Positions 52,699-61,905 of a stretch of 64,000 bases of DNA are shown here, one piece after another. Position numbers and translations under genes: made by a program. Every line of letters starts with the position of its first letter. Position 1 is the first letter of the stretch. The notes beneath the pieces were generated by a model that saw only the letters and a list, made by a program, of their open reading frames with translations, was not told where the DNA came from and searched no databases. The DNA comes from JALORV01 sp963775635 (GTDB lineage: Bacteria; Pseudomonadota; Gammaproteobacteria; Burkholderiales; Burkholderiaceae_F), in contig CAVZJO010000013.1 of the NCBI GenBank assembly GCA_963775635.1, positions 124,001-188,000 of the forward strand, written 5' to 3'.

Positions 52699-54741
52699 AT
52701 GACATCTTCCCCGCGCGACGACGATCCCTACCTCTGGCTCGAAGAAATCGACGGGACCAGCGCGCTCGACTTCGTGCGCGCCGAGAATGCGCGCACTTTG
52801 GAAAGCCTTGCCGCCTCCGAAGACTTCGCGAGGATCCGCACCGAGGTGCGAGAGGTTCTCGATTCGCCGCAGCGGATTGCAGTGGTCGAGGACTGGTCGG
52901 GACAGCTCTACAACTTCTGGCAGGACCGCGACCATCCGCGCGGCCTCTGGCGTCGTACCAGCTGGACCGAGTACAAGAAGGCCGAGCCCGCATGGACCGT
53001 CGTGCTGGACCTCGACACGCTGGCGCTCGCCGAAGCGGAAAACTGGGTCTGGAAGGGCGCACAGTGCCTGCCGCCCGGTGACCGCCGCTGTCTGGTTGCG
53101 CTGTCACGCGGGGGCGGCGACGCGGTCTTGATCCGCGAGTTCGACCTCGGCTCATGCGATTTCGTCCGCGACGGATTCGTCATCGCCGAAGCCAAGACGG
53201 AGGTCGTCTGGCGTGACCTCGACACGCTCTACGTCGCCTCCGATTTCGGGCCCGGGACGCTGACCGACAGCGGTTACGCACGCACCGTCCGACGCTGGTT
53301 GCGCGGCTTGCCACTTGCAGACGCTCCGACGGTGTTCGAAGGCGAACGCAGCGACGTCGGCGTTGGCGCATGGGTCGAACACGATCCGCAGTGCTTCAGC
53401 GAGGGTTTCGTCCGGTCGATCGCGTTCTATCGCGGCGAAACGTGGCGGGTAGCGGACGGCATGCCAGAGCGACGCGTCCGGCTCGAAGTTCCGCTGGATG
53501 CGGAGGCGTCCATCGTCGGCCGTTGGCTGGTGGTCCGCCTTCGTACTGCGTGGGATGCAGGCAAGACTCGCCACGAAGCCGGTTCGCTGATCGCGATCGA
53601 TGCGGCGTCATTCATCGCGGGGGCGCGAGAGTTCTCGACTCTCTTTGCGCCGACACCGAGTACCGCCTTGGAGTCGTGGGTCGCCACGCGCAGTGGCATC
53701 GTGATCCACATGCTCGACAACGTGCGCAGCCGCGTGCTGCGACTGTCGCACGCACACACCGGCTGGGTACGCGACGAGATCGACCTGCCGGGCGCCGGCA
53801 CGGCGACCATCACGGCGGTCGACCGCCATCGCTGCGATGACGTGTGGATCTCGTATCAGGATTTCCTGACGCCGGCGACGCTGGGCTTGGCGTCGCCCGG
53901 CGCGCCGATCGACATCATCAAGTCGATGCCACCACTTTTCCCCGCGGAAGGCATGGCGGTCGAGCAGTTCGAAGCGCACTCGGCCGACGGTACGCGCGTG
54001 CCGTACTTCGTAGTGGCTCGCTCCGACGCCACGCGCCGCTCGCGCGGGCCAACGCTGCTCTATGGTTACGGCGGCTTCGAAATCTCGCTGCAGCCGTCCT
54101 ACAACCCGGCTTCCGGCCGGGCCTGGCTGGCGCGCGGCGGCCGTTATGTCATGGCGAATATTCGCGGCGGCGGCGAATTCGGGCCCCGCTGGCACCAGGC
54201 CGCACTGAAGTCGAACCGACAGCGGGCGTACGACGATTTCATCGCCGTGGCCGACGATCTGGTGCGTCGCGGTCTCACAACTCCTGCGAGCCTCGGGATG
54301 ATGGGCGGCAGCAACGGTGGCCTGCTGATTGGCGCCGTGCTGACTCAGCGGCCGGAGCTTTTCGGAGCCGCCGTCATCCAGGTGCCGCTGCTCGACATGC
54401 GTCGCTACTCGATCCTGCTGGCCGGAGCCAGCTGGATGGCTGAATACGGCAATCCCGACGTGCCCGAGGACTGGAAATTCATCTCGCGCTATTCGCCATA
54501 CCAGAACGTCAGTCAGGACCGACGCTACCCGCCGGTGCTCTTCATCACGTCGACCCGCGACGACCGGGTGCACCCCGGCCATGCCCGCAAGATGTTCGCG
54601 AAGATGAAGGCGCAGGGCCACGCAGTCTGGTACTACGAGAACATCGAAGGGGGACACGCGGGGGCGGCCGACAATGCCCAGCGCGCGCAAATGGTGGCCG
54701 TGCAGTACGCCTTCCTGTGGCGTACCCTGAACCCGCAATGA
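52699..54741 (+). CDS. Prolyl oligopeptidase family (S9) serine peptidase
   Basis: The 680-residue enzyme has an N-terminal beta-propeller that gates substrate access, and a C-terminal alpha/beta-hydrolase domain. The catalytic Ser538 lies in M-G-G-S-N-G-G, the Asp in T-S-T-R-D-D-R-V-H-P-G-H (Asp621 or Asp622) and His653 in E-G-G-H-A-G. There is no signal peptide, so it is probably cytosolic and cleaves short peptides, a possible fate of peptides brought in by the ABC importer, though unlinked to it. Its stop overlaps the next start (ATGA). Confidence 0.9.
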   Translation: MTSSPRDDDPYLWLEEIDGTSALDFVRAENARTLESLAASEDFARIRTEVREVLDSPQRIAVVEDWSGQLYNFWQDRDHPRGLWRRTSWTEYKKAEPAWTVVLDLDTLALAEAENWVWKGAQCLPPGDRRCLVALSRGGGDAVLIREFDLGSCDFVRDGFVIAEAKTEVVWRDLDTLYVASDFGPGTLTDSGYARTVRRWLRGLPLADAPTVFEGERSDVGVGAWVEHDPQCFSEGFVRSIAFYRGETWRVADGMPERRVRLEVPLDAEASIVGRWLVVRLRTAWDAGKTRHEAGSLIAIDAASFIAGAREFSTLFAPTPSTALESWVATRSGIVIHMLDNVRSRVLRLSHAHTGWVRDEIDLPGAGTATITAVDRHRCDDVWISYQDFLTPATLGLASPGAPIDIIKSMPPLFPAEGMAVEQFEAHSADGTRVPYFVVARSDATRRSRGPTLLYGYGGFEISLQPSYNPASGRAWLARGGRYVMANIRGGGEFGPRWHQAALKSNRQRAYDDFIAVADDLVRRGLTTPASLGMMGGSNGGLLIGAVLTQRPELFGAAVIQVPLLDMRRYSILLAGASWMAEYGNPDVPEDWKFISRYSPYQNVSQDRRYPPVLFITSTRDDRVHPGHARKMFAKMKAQGHAVWYYENIEGGHAGAADNAQRAQMVAVQYAFLWRTLNPQ

Positions 54742-55754
54742 TTCCGAAGACGATGCGCGCGATCGAGATCGCCGGTCCTGGAGGACCGGACGTACTCCGT
54801 CCCGCTACCCGCGATCTCCCGGTGCTCAAGCCTGGCGAACTGCTGATCCGGGTGCAGGCCGCAGGCGTCAATCGACCCGATGTCCTGCAACGGCTGGGCG
54901 CCTACGCACCACCGCCCGGTGCGTCTGATCTGCCCGGACTCGAGGTCGCGGGTACCGTGGAGGCGGGCGACCTCGACGGCAGCGGGTGGTCGATCGGAGA
55001 TCGAGTGTGTGCACTCGTCGCCGGAGGTGGCTACGCCGAATGGTGTGTCGCGCCGTTTGGCCAGTGCCTCCCCGTGCCGCACCAGTTGAGCTTTGTCGAG
55101 AGCGCAGCGCTACCCGAGACGTACTTCACGGTCTGGAGCAACGTGTTCGATCGGGCGCGGCTGGCGCCCGGCGAAACGCTACTGGTCCAGGGCGGTACCA
55201 GCGGCATCGGCGTGACGGCCATCCAGCTGGCGGCGGCGCTGGGACATCGCGTATTCGCGACCGCGGGCTCGGACAGCAAGGCGCGCGCTTGCGAAACGCT
55301 GGGTGCGGCGCGCGGAATCAACTATCGCAGCGAGGATTTCGCCGCGGTGATCCGCGATGTCACCGATGGTCGAGGGGTCGACGTCATCCTTGACATGGTG
55401 GCGGGTGACTACCTGCCGCGTGAAGTCGGCTGCCTGGCCGATGACGGACGACTCGTGATCATCGCGCTGCTCGGGGGTGCCAAGGCACCGCTCGACATGG
55501 GAGCGGTGCTGCGACGCCGGCTTACCATCAGCGGCTCGACGCTGCGTCCGCGCTCGGTTGAGTTCAAAGCGGCGATCGCAGCGCGACTGCGCAGCGTGGT
55601 GTGGCCGCTGCTGGAATCCGGCCGCATCAAGTCGATCGTGCACGCGGTCTTTCCGCTCGAGCGGGTGTCCGAGGCGCACGCACTGATGGAATCGAGCAGC
55701 CACGTCGGAAAGATCGTCCTCGCCGTCGGGCCCCGCGCGGACAGCCGGACCTGA
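54738..55754 (+). CDS. NAD(P)H quinone oxidoreductase, zinc-independent MDR family
   Basis: The 338-residue product belongs to the quinone oxidoreductase branch of the medium-chain dehydrogenases (PIG3-like). The N-terminus has V-Q-A-A-G-V-N-R-P-D-V-L-Q-R and G-L-E-V-A-G-T-V, and the Rossmann motif is V-Q-G-G-T-S-G-I-G-V-T-A-I-Q. The zinc ligands of alcohol dehydrogenases are absent. The C-terminal R-R-L-T-I-S-G-S-T-L-R-P-R is characteristic. It would reduce quinones with NADPH. It is translationally coupled to the S9 peptidase by ATGA. Confidence 0.87.
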   Translation: MIPKTMRAIEIAGPGGPDVLRPATRDLPVLKPGELLIRVQAAGVNRPDVLQRLGAYAPPPGASDLPGLEVAGTVEAGDLDGSGWSIGDRVCALVAGGGYAEWCVAPFGQCLPVPHQLSFVESAALPETYFTVWSNVFDRARLAPGETLLVQGGTSGIGVTAIQLAAALGHRVFATAGSDSKARACETLGAARGINYRSEDFAAVIRDVTDGRGVDVILDMVAGDYLPREVGCLADDGRLVIIALLGGAKAPLDMGAVLRRRLTISGSTLRPRSVEFKAAIAARLRSVVWPLLESGRIKSIVHAVFPLERVSEAHALMESSSHVGKIVLAVGPRADSRT

Positions 55755-55762
55755 GCGCTCGT

Positions 55763-55791
55763 TTGGTCCGTATCGCCCTGCCAATTACAAT
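55763..55791 (+). promoter_or_regulatory. Sigma-70-type promoter of tpiA
   Basis: TTGGTC (55763-55768), a 17-base spacer and TACAAT (55786-55791) make a good housekeeping promoter. Transcription would start about 10 bases before the tpiA start codon at 55809. Confidence 0.65.
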
Positions 55792-55808
55792 GGCGGGCTT
55801 TTGCGATC

Positions 55809-56561
55809 ATGGCTCAGCGTAGAAACCTCGTAGCAGCGAACTGGAAGATGAACGGTTCGCGTAGTGTCAATGCGGAGTGGCTCGCGGCGTTTGCCGCGCT
55901 GCGGCCTTCGTTGGCATGCGAGGTCGTCGTGTGCGCCCCGGCGGTCTACGTTGCCATGCTCGCCGCCGCAGTGCCGGGCGGAATCGATATTGGCGCGCAG
56001 GACGTCTCCGAACACGCTTCCGGTGCGTACACCGGAGACGTGTCTGCCGACATGCTGGCCGATATCGGTTGCCGTTGGGTCATCGTCGGCCACTCCGAGC
56101 GGCGGCAACTGCACGGCGAAAGCGATGCAGTCGTCGCAGCCAAGGCGGCGGCGGCGATTGGCGCGGGTCTGCGTCCGATCGTGTGCGTCGGTGAGACGCT
56201 GGCGGAGCGGGAAGCCGGCCAGACCCAGCAGGTTGTGCAGCGGCAGCTGGCTGCCGTGCTGGACCGGATCGGAGCGCCCACGCTCGCACGCGGCGCGCTC
56301 GCTTACGAGCCGGTGTGGGCGATCGGCACCGGGCGCACGGCGACGCCGGGCCAGGCGCAGGAGGTGCATGCCTGGCTGCGAACGCAGGTGGCCGCGCAGT
56401 CCGCGGCCGACGCGGCCGCGCTGCGTATCGTTTATGGCGGGAGCGTGAAGGCGAGCAACGCGGCGGAACTCTTCGCCGAGCCGGACATCGATGGTGGACT
56501 GGTCGGAGGTGCGTCTCTGGCCGCGAAAGAATTCGCCGCGATCTGCGCGGCGGCCGGGTGA
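55809..56561 (+). CDS. tpiA: Triosephosphate isomerase
   Basis: The 250-residue glycolytic enzyme interconverts dihydroxyacetone phosphate and glyceraldehyde 3-phosphate. Residues N-W-K-M-N (substrate Asn and Lys), the catalytic His in V-G-H-S-E-R-R, the catalytic Glu in Y-E-P-V-W-A-I-G-T-G-R (loop 6 start) and Y-G-G-S-V are present. The preceding promoter and following secG are the common arrangement in betaproteobacteria. Confidence 0.96.
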   Translation: MAQRRNLVAANWKMNGSRSVNAEWLAAFAALRPSLACEVVVCAPAVYVAMLAAAVPGGIDIGAQDVSEHASGAYTGDVSADMLADIGCRWVIVGHSERRQLHGESDAVVAAKAAAAIGAGLRPIVCVGETLAEREAGQTQQVVQRQLAAVLDRIGAPTLARGALAYEPVWAIGTGRTATPGQAQEVHAWLRTQVAAQSAADAAALRIVYGGSVKASNAAELFAEPDIDGGLVGGASLAAKEFAAICAAAG

Positions 56562-56600
56562 ACCGGATACACGATTGCACACGTTTCGAAGAGGAAACTG

Positions 56601-57029
56601 ATGACCTGGTTGACAACACTGCTGATCGTCGTGCAGGTACTCTCCGCGATCGCCATCATCGTGCTGGTCCTGCTCCAGCACGGCAAAGGCGCCGATATGG
56701 GCGCCGCGTTCGGCGGCGGCGCGTCGGGAAGCCTGTTCGGCGCCACCGGATCGGCCAACTTCCTGTCGCGCAGTACGGCAGCCGTTGCCACCGTGTTCTT
56801 CATCGCCACGCTCGGACTTGCCTACGCTGGAACCGCGGTCAAGCGACCGGCCACCGGAGGCGGTGGCGTGATGGAAACGATGCCGGCGCCTGCCAACACC
56901 GCGCCGAAGGACATTCCGCTGCCCGCCGCGCCGCGTGGAGCGGCGCCCGAATCTGCACCCGCGGTACCAACGGCGCCTGCGGTTCCCGCGCCGGGCGCAG
57001 CGCCGAAGCCGGCCGAAATTCCGAAGTAG
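56601..57029 (+). CDS. secG: Preprotein translocase subunit SecG
   Basis: The 142-residue SecG has two transmembrane helices (residues about 5-23 and 57-75) and the conserved L-L-Q-H-G-K-G-A-D-M-G-A-A-F-G-G-G-A-S-G-S-L-F-G loop. It helps SecA cycle at the SecYEG channel. The C-terminus (about 45 residues) is rich in Ala and Pro, as is usual in betaproteobacteria. It lies 40 bases after tpiA and before the tRNA gene. Confidence 0.93.
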   Translation: MTWLTTLLIVVQVLSAIAIIVLVLLQHGKGADMGAAFGGGASGSLFGATGSANFLSRSTAAVATVFFIATLGLAYAGTAVKRPATGGGGVMETMPAPANTAPKDIPLPAAPRGAAPESAPAVPTAPAVPAPGAAPKPAEIPK

Positions 57030-57118
57030 CCGCCTCACTCGATCGACTTGCTTGGATGCACGCGCAGTCAGCATGACGCGCAGTTGGATCGAGTAGAATT
57101 CTGCGGGATTTGCGCCTT

Positions 57119-57203
57119 GCCGACGTGGTGGAATTGGTAGACACACCATCTTGAGGGGGTGGCGGCGAAAGCCGTGTGAGTTCGAGTCTCACCGTCGGCA
57201 CCA
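57119..57203 (+). tRNA. tRNA-Leu (anticodon GAG)
   Basis: The 85-base gene includes encoded CCA. The acceptor stem GCCGACG pairs with CGTCGGC. The anticodon stem CCATC/GGTGG encloses loop TTGAGGG with anticodon GAG, reading CUC and CUU. The long variable arm (CGGC-GAAA-GCCG) is a class II feature of leucine tRNA. The T-stem is GTGAG/CTCAC with TTCGAGT. A TAGAAT at 57094-57099 may be its -10 box. Confidence 0.95.
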
Positions 57204-57274
57204 GATCGAGCGCTGCCGCGATGCAGCCACGACCGGCCGGTTTCTATGGAGTGTGATCCCGAGGGCTGACTCGC

Positions 57275-57640
57275 GTGAATCTCGATAGCTACCTACCCGT
57301 CCTGCTGTTCATCCTCGTCGGATTGGTGATCGGCGCGGCGCCAATGGCTTTGGGCGCGCTGCTCGGTCCGCACAAGCCCGACCCCGAGAAGCTGTCTCCG
57401 TACGAATGCGGCTTCGAGCCATTCGAGGATGCGCGCATGAAGTTCGACGTGCGCTATTACCTCGTCGCGATCCTGTTCATTCTGTTCGATCTCGAGATCG
57501 CGTTTCTCTTTCCATGGGCTGTCGTGCTCGGCGACCTCGGTCCGTGGAGCGTCGGCTTCTGGGCCATGATGGGTTTCCTGGCGATTCTGACCGTCGGGTT
57601 CGTCTACGAATGGAAGCGCGGCGCGCTGGACTGGGAGTAG
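57275..57640 (+). CDS. nuoA: NADH-quinone oxidoreductase subunit A
   Basis: This 121-residue complex I membrane subunit has three helices and the conserved loop K-L-S-P-Y-E-C-G-F-E-P and the F-D-L-E-I-A-F-L-F-P-W segment that contacts NuoH and the Q site. GTG 57275 is the start. It heads the nuo operon, whose promoter must lie in or after the tRNA region. Confidence 0.96.
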   Translation: MNLDSYLPVLLFILVGLVIGAAPMALGALLGPHKPDPEKLSPYECGFEPFEDARMKFDVRYYLVAILFILFDLEIAFLFPWAVVLGDLGPWSVGFWAMMGFLAILTVGFVYEWKRGALDWE

Positions 57641-57675
57641 GGGCGTGATGGCGCTCGCATGACAGGGAATGTGAA

Positions 57676-58152
57676 GTGGGCATCGAAGGCGTACTGAACG
57701 AAGGATTCGTCACCACCAGCGTCGACAAGCTGGTGAACTGGTCGAAGACCGGCTCGCTGTGGCCGATGACGTTCGGCCTCGCCTGCTGTGCCGTCGAGAT
57801 GATGCATGCCGGTGCCGCGCGTTACGACCTCGACCGCTTTGGCATCTTCTTTCGCCCGAGCCCGCGCCAGTCGGACGTGATGATCGTTGCCGGCACGCTG
57901 TGCAACAAGATGGCGCCTGCGCTGCGCAAGGTCTACGACCAGATGGCCGAGCCGCGCTGGGTGATCAGCATGGGTTCGTGCGCCAACGGCGGCGGTTACT
58001 ACCACTACAGCTATTCGGTGGTGCGCGGATGCGATCGCATCGTGCCGGTTGATATCTATGTTCCGGGCTGTCCGCCGACGGCCGAAGCGCTGATCTACGG
58101 AATCATCCAGTTGCAGAACAAGATCCGCCGCACCAACACGATCGCCCGATGA
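57676..58152 (+). CDS. nuoB: NADH-quinone oxidoreductase subunit B
   Basis: The 158-residue subunit carries cluster N2, the last iron-sulfur centre before quinone. Ligands lie in F-G-L-A-C-C-A-V-E-M-M-H, G-S-C-A-N-G-G-G-Y and V-P-G-C-P-P-T. GTG start at 57676. Its stop overlaps nuoC by ATGA. Confidence 0.96.
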   Translation: MGIEGVLNEGFVTTSVDKLVNWSKTGSLWPMTFGLACCAVEMMHAGAARYDLDRFGIFFRPSPRQSDVMIVAGTLCNKMAPALRKVYDQMAEPRWVISMGSCANGGGYYHYSYSVVRGCDRIVPVDIYVPGCPPTAEALIYGIIQLQNKIRRTNTIAR

Positions 58153-58745
58153 CACGCGTCGAGACACTGGCCGCCACGCTGCGTCAGGTGTTCGGCGAGC
58201 GTCTGACCGCGCTTACGGTCGCGCTCGGCGAAGTGACGCTGGTGATTCGCGGGGAGCACCATTATGAGATCGCCCGCACGCTGAGGGACGATCCGCGGCT
58301 GGCCTTCGAGCAGCTGATCGACCTTGCCGGCGTCGATTACTCCGGGTTCGGCGAGGGGAGCTACGAGGGGCCGCGCTTCGCCGTCGTCATGCACCTGCTG
58401 TCGCTGACGCACAACTGGCGGGTGCGGGTGCGCAGCACGTGTGCGGACGACGAACTGCCGCTGATCGCATCGGTCACGGACGTGTGGGCGTGCGCGAACT
58501 GGTACGAGCGCGAGGCATTCGACCTGTACGGCATCGTGTTCGAAGGTCATCCCGACCTGCGACGCATCCTCACCGATTATGGATTCGTGGGTTATCCGTT
58601 CCGCAAAGACTTCCCGATTTCGGGCGATGTCGAGATGCGGTACGACCCCGAGCAGAAGCGCGTGATCTACCAGCCCGTGACGATCGAGCCGCGCGAGATC
58701 GTTCCGCGGGTGATCCGCGAAGACAACTACGGCCAGGGACGCTAG
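58149..58745 (+). CDS. nuoC: NADH-quinone oxidoreductase subunit C
   Basis: The 198-residue 30-kDa subunit has V-W-A-C-A-N-W-Y-E-R-E-A-F-D-L-Y-G-I-V-F-E-G-H-P-D-L-R-R-I-L, the family signature, and Y-P-F-R-K-D-F-P-I-S-G. It forms part of the hydrophilic arm with NuoD. An 80-base repeat separates it from nuoD. Confidence 0.95.
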   Translation: MTRVETLAATLRQVFGERLTALTVALGEVTLVIRGEHHYEIARTLRDDPRLAFEQLIDLAGVDYSGFGEGSYEGPRFAVVMHLLSLTHNWRVRVRSTCADDELPLIASVTDVWACANWYEREAFDLYGIVFEGHPDLRRILTDYGFVGYPFRKDFPISGDVEMRYDPEQKRVIYQPVTIEPREIVPRVIREDNYGQGR

Positions 58746-58746
58746 G

Positions 58747-58825
58747 ATGAAGCCCCCACGCTCACTGCGTTCGCTGCCCCCCGCGGGGGCCGTCAGTACC
58801 TTCGGAGCGGCCGCGCGGTACTGAC
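58747..58825. repeat. GC-rich REP-like element between nuoC and nuoD
   Basis: The 80-base gap begins ATGAAGCCCCCACGCTCACT. It contains two inverted repeats: GCCCCC-CGC-GGGGGC (58776-58790, with one unpaired C) and GTCAGTACC (58792-58800) against GGTACTGAC (58817-58825). I recognise strings like the first half as interspersed repeats of other Burkholderiales; this was not searched. No Shine-Dalgarno sequence is left before nuoD, the nearest GGAG being 19 bases away. It could tune expression of the distal nuo genes. Confidence 0.65.
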
Positions 58826-60080
58826 ATGGCCGACATCAAGAACTACACCTTGAACTTCGGCCCGCAGCATCCGGCAGCACACGGCGTGCTGCGGCTGGTA
58901 CTCGAACTCGACGGCGAGGTGATCCAGCGCGCCGATCCCCACATCGGGCTGCTGCACCGGGCCACCGAAAAGCTCGCCGAGACGCGCACGTACCTGCAGT
59001 CGGTCCCCTACATGGATCGGCTCGACTACGTGTCGATGATGTGCAACGAGCATGCGTATGTGATGGCGATCGAGAAGCTCGTGGGCGTCGACGTGCCGAT
59101 CCGCGCGCAGTACATCCGCGTGATGTTCGACGAAATCACGCGGTTGCTGAACCATCTGCTGTGGCTGGGTGCGCACGGGCTCGACGTCGGCGCGATGGCG
59201 GTGTTTCTCTACTGCTTCCGCGAGCGCGAGGACCTGATGGACATCTACGAGGCGGTCTCGGGCGCCCGTATGCACGCGGCGTATTACCGCCCCGGCGGCG
59301 TCTATCGCGACCTGCCCGATGCGATGCCGCAGTTCAAGCCGTCGAAGGTTCGCGGCGAAGGCGATACGCGCCGGCTGAACGAGAACCGGCAAGGCTCGGT
59401 GCTCGATTTCATCGAGGACTTCACCCGCCGCTTTCCGAAGTACGTCGACGAGTACGAAACGCTGCTGACCGACAACCGCATCTGGAAGCAGCGCCTCGTC
59501 GGGATCGGTGTCGTGTCGCCGGAGCGTGCGCTGCAACTCGGCTTTACCGGCCCGATGCTGCGTGGTTCCGGTGTCGAGTGGGATCTGCGGCGCAAGCAGC
59601 CCTATGAGGTCTACGACAAGCTCGACTTCGCCGTTCCGGTCGGTCGCAACGGAGACAGCTACGACCGCTATCTGGTCCGTGTCGAGGAGATGCGCCAGAG
59701 CAACCACATCATCCGCCAGTGCATCGACTGGCTGCGCACCAACCCGGGGCCGGTGATGACCGACAACCACAAGGTCGCGCCGCCTTCGCGACTCGAGATG
59801 AAGTCCAACATGGAAGAGCTGATCCACCACTTCAAGCTCTTCAGCGAAGGCTTCCACGTCCCTGCCGGGCGAGGCGTACTCGGCGGTCGAGCATCCGAAG
59901 GGCGAGTTCGGCATCTATCTGGTATCGGACGGCGCCAACAAGCCCTACCGGCTGAAGATCCGCGCGGCGGGGTTCCCGCACCTGCAGGCACTCGATGAAA
60001 TGGCGCGCGGCCACATGATCGCCGATGCGGTCGCCATCCTCGGCACGCAGGACATCGTGTTCGGCGAGATCGACCGATGA
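58826..60080 (+). CDS. nuoD: NADH-quinone oxidoreductase subunit D, frameshifted
   Basis: The 49-kDa subunit of complex I, about 417 residues once repaired, forms the quinone site with NuoB. It starts D-I-K-N-Y-T-L-N-F-G-P-Q-H-P-A-A-H-G-V-L-R-L and is intact to F-S-E-G-F-H-V-P-A-G. At 59866-59869 one extra G (CCGGGCGAG) throws the frame, which would end at 59998. In the other frame the conserved ending continues (E-A-Y-S-A-V-E-H-P-K-G-E-F-G-I-Y-L-V-S-D-G, then G-T-Q-D-I-V-F-G-E-I-D-R) to TGA 60080. The gene is essential to complex I, so a sequence error is the likelier reading. Confidence 0.9.
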
Positions 60081-60114
60081 GCGCCGCCGCAGCGCAGTAC
60101 CACAGAGTTCTCTG

Positions 60115-60597
60115 GTGCTGTCGCGGAAATCGTATCGGCGCATCGACCGCGAAATCGCCAAGTATCCAGCCGAGTACAAGCAGTCCGCGGTGATCGCGGC
60201 GCTTGCGATTGCGCAGCATCAGCTCGGCTGGCTGAGCGAGGAAGTCATCACGGAAGTCGCAGCCTATCTCGACATGCCACCGATCGCGGTCTACGAGGTC
60301 GCATCGTTCTACGGCATGTACAACCTGCAGCCGACCGGGCGCTGCAAGCTCACGTTGTGCACCAACCTGCCGTGCGCATTGTCGGGCGCCAACCGGGCCG
60401 CCGAGCGGATTAGGCAGCGGCTCGGCATCGGATTCGGCGAGACGACCGCGGACGGCCGGTTCACGCTGAAGGAGGGCGAGTGCCTGGGTGCCTGCGGCGA
60501 CGCTCCCGTCATGCTGGTGAACAACACCCGCATGGAGAGCTTTCTCTACGACGCGCGGCTCGACGCCCTTCTCGACGAATTGAGTTCGGTGAAATGA
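60115..60597 (+). CDS. nuoE: NADH-quinone oxidoreductase subunit E
   Basis: The 160-residue 24-kDa subunit holds cluster N1a with four Cys in L-C-T-N-L-P-C and E-C-L-G-A-C-G. It starts V-L-S-R-K-S-Y-R-R-I-D-R-E-I-A-K-Y-P, the normal NuoE N-terminus, at GTG 60115. An ATG at 60077 overlapping the nuoD stop is in another frame; a second indel there cannot be excluded. The start codon has a weak ribosome site. Confidence 0.88.
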   Translation: MLSRKSYRRIDREIAKYPAEYKQSAVIAALAIAQHQLGWLSEEVITEVAAYLDMPPIAVYEVASFYGMYNLQPTGRCKLTLCTNLPCALSGANRAAERIRQRLGIGFGETTADGRFTLKEGECLGACGDAPVMLVNNTRMESFLYDARLDALLDELSSVK

Positions 60598-60598
60598 C

Positions 60599-61903
60599 AT
60601 GACGGAGCAGACCTGCTTCCACGGTTGTCACATCGACCCGATCATCCTGGCGGGACTGGACGGCACCAACTGGCGGCTGAAGGACTACGAAGCGCGCGGC
60701 GGCTACAAGGCGCTTCGCAAGGTGCTCACCGAGCACGTCGCGCCTGACGCCGTGATCGCCGAGGTGAAGAAATCCGCGCTGCGCGGGCGTGGCGGCGCGG
60801 GCTTTCCGACCGGGCTGAAGTGGAGCTTCATGCCGCGCCAGTTTCCAGGGCAGAAGTACGTCGTCTGCAACTCGGACGAAGGCGAACCAGGTACCTTCAA
60901 GGACCGCGACATCCTGCGCTACAACCCGCACATCGTGATCGAAGGCATGGCGATCGCCGCCTACGCGATGGGGGTCAGCGTCGGCTACAACTACATCCAT
61001 GGCGAGATCTGGACCGATTACGAGCGCTTCGAGGAGGCGCTCGAAGAGGCGCGCGCGGCCGGCTACCTCGGCCAGGGCATCCTCGGGTCGTCGTTCAACT
61101 TCGAGCTGCACGCCTCGCATGGTTATGGCGCCTATATCTGCGGCGAGGAGACGGCTCTACTCGAGTCGCTCGAAGGCAAGAAGGGCCAGCCGCGCTTCAA
61201 GCCGCCGTTTCCGGCGAGCTATGGGCTGTATGGCAAGCCGACGACGATCAACAACACCGAGACCTTTGCTGCGGTTCCGTACATCCTGACCCACGGCGGC
61301 GACGCTTTCCTGTCGATCGGCCGGCCGAACAACGGTGGGACCAAGATCTTCTCGGTCTCTGGCGACGTGACGAGTCCGGGCAACTACGAGATCCCGCTCG
61401 GTACATCGTTCGCGAAACTGCTCGAACTGGCGGGCGGCATGCGCGGCGGCAAGAAGATCAAGGCGGTGATCCCTGGCGGCTCATCGATGCCCGTGGTTCC
61501 CGGCGACCTGATGATGGCGACCGACATGGACTACGACTCGATCGCCAAGGCAGGTTCGATGCTGGGGTCCGGCGCTGTCATCGTGATGGACGAGACACGC
61601 TGCATGGTCCGTTCGCTCGAGCGCTTGGCGTATTTCTACTTCGAGGAGAGCTGCGGCCAGTGCACGCCGTGCCGCGAAGGCACGGGTTGGCTGTACCGCG
61701 TGGTGCACCGGATCGAGCACGGAAAAGGCCGCCCGGAGGACCTCGACCTGCTGAATTCCGTGGCCGACAACATCCAGGGACGAACGATCTGCGCGCTGGG
61801 TGACGCGGCTGCAATGCCGGTGCGCGCCTTCGTGAAGCATTTTCGCAAGGAATTCGAGCACCACATCGAGCACAAGCACTGCCTGGTGCCGGAGTACGTG
61901 TAG
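60599..61903 (+). CDS. nuoF: NADH-quinone oxidoreductase subunit F
   Basis: The 434-residue subunit binds NADH, FMN and cluster N3. The NADH site is G-R-G-G-A-G-F-P-T-G-L-K-W, the FMN region N-S-D-E-G-E-P-G-T-F-K-D-R and the cluster ligands E-S-C-G-Q-C-T-P-C-R-E-G-T. It follows nuoE by one base and precedes nuoG by two. Confidence 0.96.
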   Translation: MTEQTCFHGCHIDPIILAGLDGTNWRLKDYEARGGYKALRKVLTEHVAPDAVIAEVKKSALRGRGGAGFPTGLKWSFMPRQFPGQKYVVCNSDEGEPGTFKDRDILRYNPHIVIEGMAIAAYAMGVSVGYNYIHGEIWTDYERFEEALEEARAAGYLGQGILGSSFNFELHASHGYGAYICGEETALLESLEGKKGQPRFKPPFPASYGLYGKPTTINNTETFAAVPYILTHGGDAFLSIGRPNNGGTKIFSVSGDVTSPGNYEIPLGTSFAKLLELAGGMRGGKKIKAVIPGGSSMPVVPGDLMMATDMDYDSIAKAGSMLGSGAVIVMDETRCMVRSLERLAYFYFEESCGQCTPCREGTGWLYRVVHRIEHGKGRPEDLDLLNSVADNIQGRTICALGDAAAMPVRAFVKHFRKEFEHHIEHKHCLVPEYV

Positions 61904-61905
61904 CC

